From positions 1 through 64,000 of the forward strand of contig JAUJEB010000010.1 of NCBI GenBank assembly GCA_030442055.1: a stretch of 64,000 nucleotides of DNA. The letters run 5' to 3'. How positions within the stretch are numbered: position 1 is the stretch's first letter; every line of letters begins with the position of its first letter. This document shows, piece after piece, positions 1 to 7,814 of this stretch. A model generated the notes under the pieces. It did not search any database. It was not told where the DNA came from and worked only from the letters and a program-made list of their open reading frames with translations. A program made the translations under genes and the position numbers. The stretch comes from Agaribacillus aureus. Its GTDB lineage: Bacteria > Bacteroidota > Bacteroidia > Cytophagales > Cyclobacteriaceae.

Positions 1-61
1 GTATAAATCTATGGTTAAGATCTATTTTCGAAAAAGCTCACACCTACCTTAGCGTAGAAAG

Positions 62-85
62 AAAAAAGGGGAAAATCCCCTTTTT
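62..85. terminator. Hairpin with A/T flanks, bidirectional terminator
   Basis: Seen directly: a run of A followed by GGGG, a short AAAAT loop, then CCCC and a T run. The stem reads in both directions, as in a factor-independent terminator serving either strand. Confidence 0.6.
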
Positions 86-121
86 CGACCTTTATTGCTA
101 CTTGTCTCAGTTAACTTGACG

Positions 122-196
122 GCTATGAGAATTTTCTACGTCCTTTTATTTATTTTGAAAACGGAACGAGGCATTTGAATGCCGGCTAGCAGCCGG
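122..196 (+). repeat. Dispersed hairpin/T-tract module, copy 1
   Basis: The module has an imperfect GAGAATT/TTCTACGTCC stem, a T-rich tract, a GAAAAC(G/A)GAAC stretch, and the small hairpin GGCAT-TTGA-ATGCC. Related sequence recurs after other genes at about 965-1027, 3685-3735 and 4829-4898. Here it is followed by a CCGGCT/AGCCGG hairpin (182-196). It looks like a recurring transcription-terminator cassette. Confidence 0.45.
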
Positions 197-445
197 AATC
201 GTCCTTAAATAACTGTCTTTAGATCATTGATTTTCAAGCGACAATTGATATATTCCATATTTCAAGGACAACATTTTTAAACTAGCCTATTGAGCAAAGA
301 AACCGAAAGAGTGTTTTTATTGCGGAACCAGGAACCATGCTCAATTGAATGCATTGATAGACGTTGTCCCGATATGAGGGTGTAGTTTAAACTACCCCCA
401 GGTTTAGTAGATCTTGAAATATTAATTTTTAGACCAAAAGAACTG

Positions 446-928
446 ATGAAAAGTAGCGCAGTTTTTTTATTGATATTACTGGTTATTGGCTGTAATGCAA
501 AACATTCAGGTTCAATATCAGATAATGTAAGTAATAAAAATAATATCGACTTTCAAATGCATCATTGCTACCCAGATTGCAAAGAAAGAGTTTACAAAAC
601 TTTAGGTATTCATGTCGTTCATGAGGATGACATTAAGATGGATCAGTACATTTTAATTGTGCAAACCAATGAAGGGACAATATACAATGGCCCTTATAAG
701 GAAGAAATAAACGTGGACAAAATATGTTTTTGCCTGGACGACAATTTATCAAAAATAACAAGTATTTCTTTCCACCTTGTTGATAAAAATAATAATCAGG
801 TTTACAGCTGGCACAAAAAAAACTCATATTATCTATATGAAAAAGATGAAATGTATGTAAAATTATTGAATTCAGGATTCCCTGATAGTTATAAAATAAA
901 GTTTAGTGAAAACTGGTTTTATCAATAG
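446..928 (+). CDS. Putative lipoprotein, unknown function
   Basis: The product has 160 residues. The N-terminus is a lipoprotein signal: a Lys, a hydrophobic stretch, and a lipobox LVIGC with Cys near residue 16, so the mature protein should be lipid-anchored. After the Cys comes a short polar linker and then a small domain with three Cys in residues 41-95 (HHCYPDC and CFC). I do not recognise the family. The gene stands alone between two copies of the hairpin module, suggesting a monocistronic unit. AT-rich codon use differs somewhat from the GC-richer operon that follows. The start is chosen because it immediately precedes the signal peptide. Confidence 0.7.
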   Translation: MKSSAVFLLILLVIGCNAKHSGSISDNVSNKNNIDFQMHHCYPDCKERVYKTLGIHVVHEDDIKMDQYILIVQTNEGTIYNGPYKEEINVDKICFCLDDNLSKITSISFHLVDKNNNQVYSWHKKNSYYLYEKDEMYVKLLNSGFPDSYKIKFSENWFYQ

Positions 929-964
929 CCCCCTAAGTATAGAATATAATAAAAAAAGATAACA

Positions 965-1027
965 CCGAACGCAGAATTCTCTATACCCTTTTGTTTTTTT
1001 TGAAAACAGAACAAGGCATTTGAATAC
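965..1027 (+). repeat. Dispersed hairpin/T-tract module, copy 2
   Basis: This copy follows the stop codon of the lipoprotein gene. It repeats the order seen in copy 1: GAATTCTC stem region, T tract, GAAAACAGAAC, then GGCATTTGAATACC, in which the small hairpin is slightly degraded. Its position fits a terminator. Confidence 0.45.
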
Positions 1028-1173
1028 CATCCTCCAATCGAAAATCATATAAGTACCACCCCTTACCAACACGCCCGGAAAAGAGCTGTTCTTTGACTTA
1101 AAAGGTTACCTATTCCACAATTATTTATTAAGTAAACACACCCACCTTTTTATTAATCTAAAAACTGTATAAG

Positions 1174-1971
1174 ATGGCCTACACAGACAACTGTGATATC
1201 TTTGGTGGCTTTCATGAAAATGGTTTTAATACCATTATCCAGCACATACAACACCAAAGACCTTCACTCTTCAACTATGCGACCATGGATCTTGCAAGCA
1301 ACCATGAAATGCTATGCAAAGAAATTGACTTCCATGAAGCCGTGAATCGTTTCGACAACCCTGTGGTATCTTCAACGCCTTATCTCCCCATCCCGGGATA
1401 TGACGGCACCTCAGGAATCAGCTATTGCATTCAGATTACCGAAGCCAAAATCGACTTTCACCCGGAAAACAGTATCCCGCTTCCGCCTGAGCTTCACCCT
1501 CTAGGACCACAGAAAATGACCCTTAAAGCAAAGATATGCGTTGGGTTAGGTTGTCCTGATAGGGAGTTGACAGACAAGCTCAGTAACGAGGGCAAGGGGA
1601 GGACTTCCAATGACAAAAAAGCCCCCGAATCGCCTACTACTGGTATACCCTTTCGAAGGCTGACCTGCTTTTGCCTGGAAGTATACGGAGTGATTAATGT
1701 TATCAGATCTTCGGATGACTTAAAAATGGGGCTGGAAGGCCTTGAGATTGTCGATATTAAACCGGAAGGACTGGAGAACATTTTAGAATGTTATGTATCC
1801 ACCGTCATACACCTTTCACTGCTGCCCAAGCTTACCCTGGCCTTGTCGGATCTGGTGTTTGAATTAACTGATTTGATCACCCTGGCACCCACGCCCATTT
1901 CTGCGGCGGTACCTTTTAACCCAGCCATAGCGCAGGATGAAGTTAAAATTATGATGAACCTAACAACGTAA
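1174..1971 (+). CDS. Unrecognised protein, first gene of a three-gene operon
   Basis: The product has 265 residues with no signal peptide and no transmembrane helix. The N-terminal 40 residues include the element GGFHENGFN followed by QRPSLFNY. The middle (residues 70-120) is beta-rich, with a VGLGCP segment. A polar Lys/Ser/Pro insert lies near residues 130-155, and a second beta/leucine-rich half follows (CFCLEVYGV, then many Leu). I do not recognise the family. The alternation of hydrophobic residues would suit an amphipathic beta-sheet, possibly lipid-binding, but this is speculation. The next gene starts 5 bp after the stop, so the two are surely cotranscribed. Confidence 0.65.
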   Translation: MAYTDNCDIFGGFHENGFNTIIQHIQHQRPSLFNYATMDLASNHEMLCKEIDFHEAVNRFDNPVVSSTPYLPIPGYDGTSGISYCIQITEAKIDFHPENSIPLPPELHPLGPQKMTLKAKICVGLGCPDRELTDKLSNEGKGRTSNDKKAPESPTTGIPFRRLTCFCLEVYGVINVIRSSDDLKMGLEGLEIVDIKPEGLENILECYVSTVIHLSLLPKLTLALSDLVFELTDLITLAPTPISAAVPFNPAIAQDEVKIMMNLTT

Positions 1972-1975
1972 AGCT

Positions 1976-2887
1976 ATGCCACAAATAAATTTAGCCGCAT
2001 CGGAAAATGCCTTTCGCGCCATTTTTGATGCTTACAGAGACACCATTAATTTTTCGGCGTCCAACGCCGGCGATTTTGGCCCCTTCTCAGCCGCCTACAG
2101 TGCGGGAATAAGACTGGAAGGAGGGACGGTCGACCTGGAGAACAGCCCCGATCAGGTTAAGATCAGCGAACTCGATGTGGTCATCGATCCGCTGTCCCTG
2201 ACTTTGGGCATTGACATTCCCAGCGTTTGCGTTGGCGGGTTTTGTATTGTCCCTAATCCTTTTGGTGGTTGCCTGGTTCGGCTGCCCAGAATATGCCTGT
2301 TTGAGGCCGACCCCGACATCAGCACCACCATTGATTTGGGAGGTTTAATTGAAAGTGAAATTTCAGGTGCCTTTGATATGAAGGTAAGTTATTTTAATAA
2401 TCCCGACAGAGCAGGACTTACAGACCACCAGGCACATTTTGCCGCAAAAACAAATGAGTGGCAGCTTAAATTAGATCCCCGGTGGCTGGACATTGACCTC
2501 ATTGATATTTCAGATACAGTAGGTAATATACTGGACAGCGTAATTGACAATTTGGTGGATGGACTGCTCGGAGGGCTTCCCGGCTGGGTGAAAGATGCCG
2601 TGCGGTGGATCCTGGGGGGGATGGCCGATCTGATAAGAGGTATTTTGGATTTGGCAGATGATGTCGATGAATGGTTATCCAATCTCCTTGGAACCAGCCT
2701 CGGGCTGTTTGATTTTATCGCTACCTGGGTGGCGGATTACTTCGCTAACCGGGAGCCTGTTTTTAGCATCGAGGATCCATACCCTGTTATCAAAGCAGGC
2801 AGTTTAATTCCTGTGCTCATTCCAATCAAAAATTTAAGCACCGATATCACCGACGTCGAACTCGTTGTAAGTGCGGATATCGGATAA
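1976..2887 (+). CDS. Unrecognised protein with central amphipathic/hydrophobic segment
   Basis: The product has 303 residues and no signal peptide. Residues 1-130 are beta-rich, with four Cys in a Gly/Pro-rich patch (CVGGFC, GGC, RIC at about residues 83-110). Residues about 190-255 form a long stretch of Trp/Leu/Ile-rich amphipathic helix (GGLPGWVKDAVRWILGG and beyond) that could contact a membrane or a lipid. The last 40 residues look like another beta domain with a YPVIKAG motif. No family is recognised. The gene lies 5 bp after the previous gene and 25 bp before the next. The pairing of a beta-rich protein with a hydrophobic helical segment would suit a secreted lipid-interacting or pore-forming complex, but nothing in the sequence proves it. 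Confidence 0.65.
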   Translation: MPQINLAASENAFRAIFDAYRDTINFSASNAGDFGPFSAAYSAGIRLEGGTVDLENSPDQVKISELDVVIDPLSLTLGIDIPSVCVGGFCIVPNPFGGCLVRLPRICLFEADPDISTTIDLGGLIESEISGAFDMKVSYFNNPDRAGLTDHQAHFAAKTNEWQLKLDPRWLDIDLIDISDTVGNILDSVIDNLVDGLLGGLPGWVKDAVRWILGGMADLIRGILDLADDVDEWLSNLLGTSLGLFDFIATWVADYFANREPVFSIEDPYPVIKAGSLIPVLIPIKNLSTDITDVELVVSADIG

Positions 2888-2911
2888 ATATAATCTTTAA
2901 CTAAGAGAATC

Positions 2912-3643
2912 ATGGCAATTAAAATAAATAAAACCGCGTTTAGCCACACCTCATTTAGCAATGAAGACCTCGGGTCACTTAGCTATATAGTCCACCAACT
3001 GCCTAAAAAAGGTTACTACAATGGCAAGATCTATCAGGGCAAGAAGGTGATAGATCATTTTGAACTTACGTGTAGTGATGAGTTCAAAACGAGACAAGTA
3101 GATATCGATATATGTTCCTTTCGGAATACACCCATTAGTGAAAAAGGTAAATCCGGTTTTAAGGTTGGACCGGAGGGTTATGTGGTGTTTTTTAATTCGC
3201 AGGGAACCAGCGGCTTAAGGGTCAGACTTGATTTGCTGGAGAAGGAAAAGTTCCGGAATACCTTTGACAATACCAAACTTGGAAAAGGGGATTTATTGGT
3301 ATTTACGTTGCTGCGACCTGGTAGCTATAGGGCATTGGCATCAAATGCCAGGTCAGGGCTTAATCTTGAGGTACAATATCCAACGGAAAAGCTATTAACC
3401 AGGCGGCAGGACCTGAACAAACCCGTTGAAATTGAGGTTGGAAAAAAAGGATTCAATATTAATTCCGCCAAGTTGTTACCCGGCCAGGGCCTTCTTTTCA
3501 GGTTTCAGGAACCCTCATCCGTTATCACGCGTTTGGCAAAACCGGTGGATGAAGGAAAATTCAACGACAAGCTGAAGCTCGTACGTAAGAAATCCAAAAA
3601 GAAACCCAGGCGACAAGTGCATTGGGTCAATCCCAGAAAATAA
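2912..3643 (+). CDS. Unrecognised protein with basic C-terminal tail
   Basis: The product has 243 residues and no signal peptide. Two segments resemble each other: FKVGPEGYVVFF (about residue 87) and VGKKGFNINSAKLLPGQGLLF (about residue 176). The pattern, a beta strand, then Gly-Phe/Tyr, then a Pro-Gly turn, then a hydrophobic strand, is reminiscent of a cupredoxin-type or Ig-like sandwich, but no metal ligands are evident. The last 30 residues are very basic (KKSKKKPRR). It is the third gene of the operon and is followed 48 bp later by a strong terminator. The basic tail could bind nucleic acid or acidic surfaces; function unknown. Confidence 0.65.
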   Translation: MAIKINKTAFSHTSFSNEDLGSLSYIVHQLPKKGYYNGKIYQGKKVIDHFELTCSDEFKTRQVDIDICSFRNTPISEKGKSGFKVGPEGYVVFFNSQGTSGLRVRLDLLEKEKFRNTFDNTKLGKGDLLVFTLLRPGSYRALASNARSGLNLEVQYPTEKLLTRRQDLNKPVEIEVGKKGFNINSAKLLPGQGLLFRFQEPSSVITRLAKPVDEGKFNDKLKLVRKKSKKKPRRQVHWVNPRK

Positions 3644-3691
3644 TGATTGGCCACGCTTACGAGTGTAGGTGATGGCACAAAAATTAATACC

Positions 3692-3723
3692 GGACGTAGA
3701 GTTCTCTACGTCCTTTTTTTTTT
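3692..3723 (+). terminator. Strong intrinsic terminator of the three-gene operon
   Basis: GGACGTAGAG and CTCTACGTCC are perfect inverted arms separated by two bases, followed by a run of about ten T. The flanking sequence is related to the hairpin modules at 122 and 965. Confidence 0.85.
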
Positions 3724-4086
3724 GAAAAAAATACCGGCGCGGCAAAGGGAGTCATGGAAATGATACCTCCTAAATAACGCCGCCTGTTTCAAATCCTATC
3801 GAGACTTTTATTTTTCTACTGGTGTGATTTATAGTGTCTTGTCATACTGTGAGGGTTAGTTACGTAGTCAAACGGATCAATAGCAACCGGTAGCAAGGTT
3901 TTTTTCAATTTCTCAGCTTTTAAGTGCGGGGTGGCATTAGTAATTTCATTTGAATTTGGTATATTGGATATACAACAGGGGCAGTAATAGTTATGGGAAA
4001 TCTCCTGCTATCTAGGGAATAAACTTTTTTTAATGCCGTTTTAGATACCAACAACCAAATTTTTATCAACCAAAATCCTTTCCATT
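3724..4086. other. Intergenic region, no gene seen
   Basis: I see no credible open frame. The stretch contains AT-rich sequence that must carry the promoter of the small HTH gene, but no clear -33/-7 pair could be picked out. Confidence 0.5.
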
Positions 4087-4314
4087 ATGAAAATTGAAAG
4101 AATAAAACGTATTGACCACCTTATTCGTTTGGCTGCAACCGGTGGACCAGACGAACTTGCCGAAAAGTTGCAGGTTTCTCGAATGACCATATTCAGAGAT
4201 CTGGTAGAAATGAAAAAAAGTGGTTCACCGATTAAATACTCACATTTCAACAATAGCTATATCTACACCAAGGCTGGGAAATTTTATGTTGGTTTTCTAA
4301 AAGAGGATAGCTGA
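4087..4314 (+). CDS. Small HTH (DeoR/HTH_11-like) DNA-binding protein
   Basis: The product has 75 residues, essentially one winged-helix domain: a first helix (RIKRIDHLIRLAAT), then DELAEKLQVSRMTIFRDLVEMKK, which is the classical helix-turn-helix with recognition helix SRMTIFRDL, then a short wing (IKYSHFNNSYIYT). There is no ligand-binding domain. Known context: in Bacteroidota, such stand-alone HTH proteins often sit next to double-glycine leader peptides, which is the arrangement here (the peptide gene starts 114 bp downstream). I infer that it controls that peptide, or that it is a small accessory regulator. Confidence 0.75.
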   Translation: MKIERIKRIDHLIRLAATGGPDELAEKLQVSRMTIFRDLVEMKKSGSPIKYSHFNNSYIYTKAGKFYVGFLKEDS

Positions 4315-4428
4315 GGAGTCACAAAACGCAAAATTTTTTTCAAAAAAAACAGCTGGTAACACCATATGTGATCGGTTATTCCAAACTTTATATTACTAGT
4401 TATATGTTCAACCAAATTAATAACAGAT

Positions 4429-4635
4429 ATGAAGAAATTCGAAAAATTCGCTTCTAAAAAACTGTCCAACGAAGAGCTGAGAACAGTTTCTGGCGGGGCA
4501 AGCTGTGGCTTTTGTATCATTACCGCAGAGGATGCCTGCATCCATCTTTGTGCTCCTGATTTTTACAGCTGCTTTGCACAAATGTTGTATCAGTGCGATC
4601 CTAATTGCAGCGGTTCCTGTACTGCCCCTTGTTAG
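4429..4635 (+). CDS. Double-glycine-leader, Cys-rich secreted peptide (bacteriocin-like)
   Basis: The precursor has 68 residues. Residues 1-23 form a leader of the bacteriocin/ComC type: a basic start (MKKFEKF), the conserved element KLSNEELRTVSGG, and a Gly-Gly cleavage site. C39 peptidases cut after such GG sites during export. The core after the GG is 45 residues with nine Cys (CGFC, DAC, HLC, YSC, YQC, PNC, GSC and a C-terminal PC), so disulfide bonding or thioether/metal chemistry is likely. The genes that follow encode a C39-like/VKOR/thioredoxin fusion and a C39 peptidase, matching processing and disulfide formation. Antimicrobial activity is inferred, not shown; a signalling peptide is also possible. 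Confidence 0.8.
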   Translation: MKKFEKFASKKLSNEELRTVSGGASCGFCIITAEDACIHLCAPDFYSCFAQMLYQCDPNCSGSCTAPC

Positions 4636-5026
4636 ATAAGGTGCGATAGGAATTAATGGCAACCAGTACCATATGCTCCATCAATTTTAGATGATGAGTT
4701 ACTATACTGGTTAAATTTATCTGGTGCCTTGTCAGTTTTTTAAGTAGGAGTTGGAAAGAAGCAAATTTTGAAGTGGACCAAGGTTTGAGAACGGGCTCAA
4801 TTGTATTTGAAATGATTCCTTTTCCCATGATCAGGACGCTTTAACGTCTGTTACTGCATAATTTTTATTGAAGATTGACAAGGCATCTGTATGCCTGTCT
4901 CTTTCCCGATGATGTACTTTGAGCGAGGCGTCAGGCCTATTTTTTGATTTGAGTCAATGTTGGTGCCGGCATGCCGCCCGGACCATCAATTTTGTTTAAT
5001 TATTTACGTGCTTATATCACCGTATT
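4636..5026. other. Intergenic region with a readable remnant and hairpins
   Basis: The + strand frame from 4698 to the stop at 4842-4844 is open for 48 codons without an obvious start and reads like protein, so it may be a remnant of a second peptide or accessory gene. A hairpin-bearing module lies at 4829-4898. I see no confident gene. Confidence 0.4.
4829..4898 (+). repeat. Dispersed hairpin module, copy 4 (diverged)
   Basis: GGACGCTTTAACGTC is followed by an AT tract (TTTTTATTGAA), then GACAAGGCAT-CTGT-ATGCCTGTC, a hairpin with one bulge. The order and the GGCAT/ATGCC hairpin match the modules at 122 and 965, so it may terminate the peptide transcript before the next gene. Confidence 0.4.
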
Positions 5027-6721
5027 ATGAAATGGATTCCACAGGTAGATGGGGATGACAATGCTATTGCTGCCACCAAGAATTTGATGTCTTTACGCAA
5101 GCTAAAGGTCAACCAAAGCACCATTACGAAGACCTTGCGCGGTCACAATGAATATCCGAATTTATTGTCGATCACTGATGCCATGCAAACGTGGAAGATC
5201 AGGAACATGGCTGTTCAATTATCCATTGGCGACCTTTCGGAGATTGATTACCCGGTCATTTCTCACCTGAATAGAAATCAGGGAGAGTATATTGTGCTTC
5301 TAGGTGTTAATGATGACCAGGTTTCTTACCTCGATATGCAGTCTGGCAAAGTCACAGCGCCGAAGAAAACATTTGAGAAGGAATGGTCGGGCGCTACCTT
5401 ATTGGTAGATCCGGATGAGAACTCCGGGGAAAAGGATTATCATCAGGTGAGAAAAAAAGAATTTTTAAGTCGTTACAGGTTGCCTGTGGCGTTTCTGGCG
5501 CCGATAGCCCTGGTAGGTTTGGCTTTGTTCTTTGTAGGAATTCCTGGTGATCAGTGGATAAATGGTTGGTCCTTATTACTTGTGGCCAAAATCGCCGGTT
5601 CCGCCCTCAGCGCTTCGCTGCTTAGCATTCAATGGGATAAAAGTAGTAATCTTATCAACCGCCTGTGCCGAATTTCTTCCACAGCCGGATGCCAGAGCGT
5701 TTTAGCGTCACCGGCAGCCAAGCTGTTGGGGAGTATCAGTATGGCTGAGATAGGGGCGCTGTATTTTATCGGCGGTTTTTTGGGCCTGGCTTTAAGCCTG
5801 ACGGCCAACACGGCATCGGAGGTTTTTTATATTTTAGGTATGCTTAATATACTCGCATTGCCTTACATAGTCTTTTCTTTGTACTATCAGGCCAGGGTCA
5901 TCCGGCAATGGTGTCCTCTCTGCCTGGCGGTGCAAGGTGTGCTGGGACTGGAGTTCCTGATCTTTCTCTCCTTCAGTGAGGTCACGTTGATGCCAGTCTC
6001 TGCTGCGGCCCTGTTCACGACATTCTGGGGGTTTTTGTTGCCGGCCATGGCTATTTTCCTACTGGGATTTCTTCCGGAAAAATTGGCCAGACTTGAAAAA
6101 ACGGAGGATCAGGCAAAAAAACTAAAAGATAACCCAATGGTTTATAGTGTTTTGCTGCGTCAAAAAGAACCAATAGATCCCGTTAATTTACCATTGGGTT
6201 TTGAATATGGATCATCTGAGGCGCCTAATACCATTACGTTGGTAATAAACCCCTTTTGCACTCCCTGTCTCATTGCTTACCAACAGATGACTGATTATCT
6301 GCTTACTTTCCCTGGTTGTTTTAAGTTGAAGATCATCCTAACCGCCGGGGGCAATACCTCAGGTGATAGTAATTTATTACTGCGACACCTACTAACGATC
6401 CGCAAGCACCGTGGAATGGAGGCAGCCAGGCAGGCCATGGATAACTGGTATGCGATGAAGCACAAAAGTTACAAGAAGTGGGCGGTATCATTCCCTGAAG
6501 ATTTATCGGATAACGAAGGGCTTGTGCGCGAAACCCTGAATCGCCAGTCCGAGTGGTTGGCAAATAGTGACATTATTGCGACCCCAACCATTGTTATTAA
6601 TAACCTGGTTTTGCCGGATATATGGAATGTTAAGGATCTTTATCCGCACCTGAAACTGCTTTATACACATATGCTTGCCAAAGCTGATGAAAAAAGGCAA
6701 CAGAATGCCGTGCACGAATAA
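5027..6721 (+). CDS. C39-like / vitamin K epoxide reductase / thioredoxin fusion
   Basis: The product has 564 residues and three parts. Residues 1-130 resemble a C39 peptidase-like domain but carry no Cys at the expected N-terminal nucleophile position, so this part is probably a non-catalytic peptide-binding module. Residues 150-350 form a membrane VKOR domain with the loop cysteines C214 and C222 and the active-site pair C296-P-L-C299. The C-terminal domain (about 385-550) is thioredoxin-like with C411-T-P-C414 and a cis-Pro-type segment ATPTIVIN. By family knowledge, VKOR passes electrons from thioredoxin-like dithiols to quinone and so drives disulfide formation. Encoded just after a nine-Cys GG peptide, it probably oxidises that peptide. 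An in-frame stop upstream rules out a longer N-terminus. Confidence 0.85.
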   Translation: MKWIPQVDGDDNAIAATKNLMSLRKLKVNQSTITKTLRGHNEYPNLLSITDAMQTWKIRNMAVQLSIGDLSEIDYPVISHLNRNQGEYIVLLGVNDDQVSYLDMQSGKVTAPKKTFEKEWSGATLLVDPDENSGEKDYHQVRKKEFLSRYRLPVAFLAPIALVGLALFFVGIPGDQWINGWSLLLVAKIAGSALSASLLSIQWDKSSNLINRLCRISSTAGCQSVLASPAAKLLGSISMAEIGALYFIGGFLGLALSLTANTASEVFYILGMLNILALPYIVFSLYYQARVIRQWCPLCLAVQGVLGLEFLIFLSFSEVTLMPVSAAALFTTFWGFLLPAMAIFLLGFLPEKLARLEKTEDQAKKLKDNPMVYSVLLRQKEPIDPVNLPLGFEYGSSEAPNTITLVINPFCTPCLIAYQQMTDYLLTFPGCFKLKIILTAGGNTSGDSNLLLRHLLTIRKHRGMEAARQAMDNWYAMKHKSYKKWAVSFPEDLSDNEGLVRETLNRQSEWLANSDIIATPTIVINNLVLPDIWNVKDLYPHLKLLYTHMLAKADEKRQQNAVHE

Positions 6722-6794
6722 CTTCACAAAAGGTATAGAACATGATTTTAACCGAGGTCACTTTTTACGCCGTTAACCATAAGCCGGAAATAGT

Positions 6795-7268
6795 ATGAAA
6801 AAATTCCTGCACTTTTCCCAACACGATCGGCTGGATTGCGGTCCGGCATGCCTTAAGATGATTTCCAGGTTTTACGGGCAGGATTATTCCTATACGTTTC
6901 TCAAAAAGATGTGCAGGATGGGAGAGGGAGGTACTACCTTATCCGGACTGCAGACGGCAGCCGATGCGATCGGTTTACAGGCGTTCAGCACAAGGCTGAC
7001 GATGGAAATACTGGAAAGAGAACGGCCGGTTCCATTGATGGCACATTGGCACGGGCGACATTATGTAGTGGTGTATAATATCAAAGGTGGGCGGATTTTT
7101 GTGGCTGACCCTGCCAAAGAAACCAACGTGGTCTATACTAAAAGCGAATTTGAAAAAGGATGGATATGCCTTAATGAGCTGGGAACTGAATACGGTATCG
7201 TTACACTGTTTTCTCCAACCCCCGAATTCTATGCCTCGCAACGCTCCACCGCTGACCATAGGCGCTGA
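6795..7268 (+). CDS. Stand-alone C39 leader peptidase domain (exporter apparently truncated)
   Basis: The product has 157 residues. It is a complete C39 cysteine peptidase domain: nucleophile C15 in LDCGPAC, H89 in HYVVV, and D105 in VADPA. In peptidase-containing ABC exporters this domain is followed by six membrane helices and an ATPase. Here the frame stops just after TPEFY, exactly at the usual domain boundary, and the 97 bp before the next gene contain no exporter remnant. It could cut the double-glycine leader at 4429. Either the ABC part was deleted or the organism uses a separate exporter. A short unrelated tail (ASQRSTADHRR) precedes the stop, as expected after a deletion junction. 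Confidence 0.85.
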   Translation: MKKFLHFSQHDRLDCGPACLKMISRFYGQDYSYTFLKKMCRMGEGGTTLSGLQTAADAIGLQAFSTRLTMEILERERPVPLMAHWHGRHYVVVYNIKGGRIFVADPAKETNVVYTKSEFEKGWICLNELGTEYGIVTLFSPTPEFYASQRSTADHRR

Positions 7269-7313
7269 GCATTTTTCTTTTTTTGTAAAATAAATGCGTG
7301 TTGGCACAACCTT

Positions 7314-7346
7314 TTTGATTAAATAATGTATATACATATATGTTTA
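7314..7346 (+). promoter_or_regulatory. Bacteroidota-type promoter
   Basis: TTTG at 7314-7317 and TATGTTTA at 7339-7346 are separated by 21 nt, close to the Bacteroidota consensus TTTG-N19-21-TAnnTTTG. The NTF2-like gene starts 20 bp downstream. The -7 element overlaps a 12-bp palindrome (ATGTTTAAACAT, 7340-7351). Confidence 0.6.
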
Positions 7347-7365
7347 AACATTTAAAATCAAAACC

Positions 7366-7722
7366 ATGACTTACAAAGAGAAAGCTCAGGACATTTACAA
7401 TCAAATTCAGCAGGGAAATATCTTAGGTGCCTTTGACCAATACTATGCCGAAAACGTAGTCATGTCAGAACCTTCAGGAACCCGCGAAGGAAAAGCAGCA
7501 TGCAGAGCTTATGAAGAACAATTTCTAAATTCAGTACAGGAATTTCACGGCCTGGAGGTAAAAAAAATAGGCTCGGATGAGGCCAATGGCGTGGTGTTTT
7601 TAGAGACCGCCATGGACGTTACTTTCAAAGACGGCAATCGCGTAAATATGGAGCAGGTATCCGTGCAGCAGTGGGAGGGGGACCAGATTGTCAATGAGCG
7701 ATTCTATTACCAGAATGGTTAA
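7366..7722 (+). CDS. SnoaL-like / NTF2-fold protein
   Basis: The product has 118 residues and is a single NTF2-like alpha+beta-barrel of the SnoaL type. It starts with a long helix (EKAQDIYNQIQQGNILGAFDQYYAENVVMSEP), then a loop around GTREGKAACRAYEEQF, then three or four long beta strands ending in NERFYYQNG. Such proteins hold small hydrophobic ligands, and some are isomerases or cyclases; this one lacks an assignable substrate. It has its own promoter and ends at a strong terminator shared with the convergent Lrp gene, so it is a single-gene unit unrelated to the peptide island. Confidence 0.8.
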   Translation: MTYKEKAQDIYNQIQQGNILGAFDQYYAENVVMSEPSGTREGKAACRAYEEQFLNSVQEFHGLEVKKIGSDEANGVVFLETAMDVTFKDGNRVNMEQVSVQQWEGDQIVNERFYYQNG

Positions 7723-7767
7723 TGGGATCCGTTGAAAATTGTTGAAAACAGCGTGAAGTGAACCGCG

Positions 7768-7807
7768 ACGGCAACAGCCAGAATACAGGTCTGTTGCCGT
7801 TCTTTTT
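7768..7807. terminator. Terminator between convergent NTF2-like and Lrp genes
   Basis: ACGGCAACAG (7768-7777) and CTGTTGCCGT (7791-7800) form a perfect 10-bp stem with a 13-nt loop, followed by TCTTTTT. It serves the + strand gene directly and may also end the minus-strand transcript. Confidence 0.8.
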
Positions 7808-7814
7808 ATAGCCC

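Larger units (their letters stand above)
1..445. other. Intergenic start of window
   Basis: No open frame that I would call a gene is visible here. The stretch holds a strong hairpin at 62-85, a second hairpin/T-rich module around 122-196, and AT-rich sequence before the lipoprotein gene. The two hairpins probably mark the 3' end of a gene lying to the left of the window. Confidence 0.6.

Noticed and set aside
4698-4844. Open 48-codon frame after the GG peptide
   Set aside because: It reads like protein but has no start until near its end; at most a remnant, so it is noted in the gap entry rather than called.
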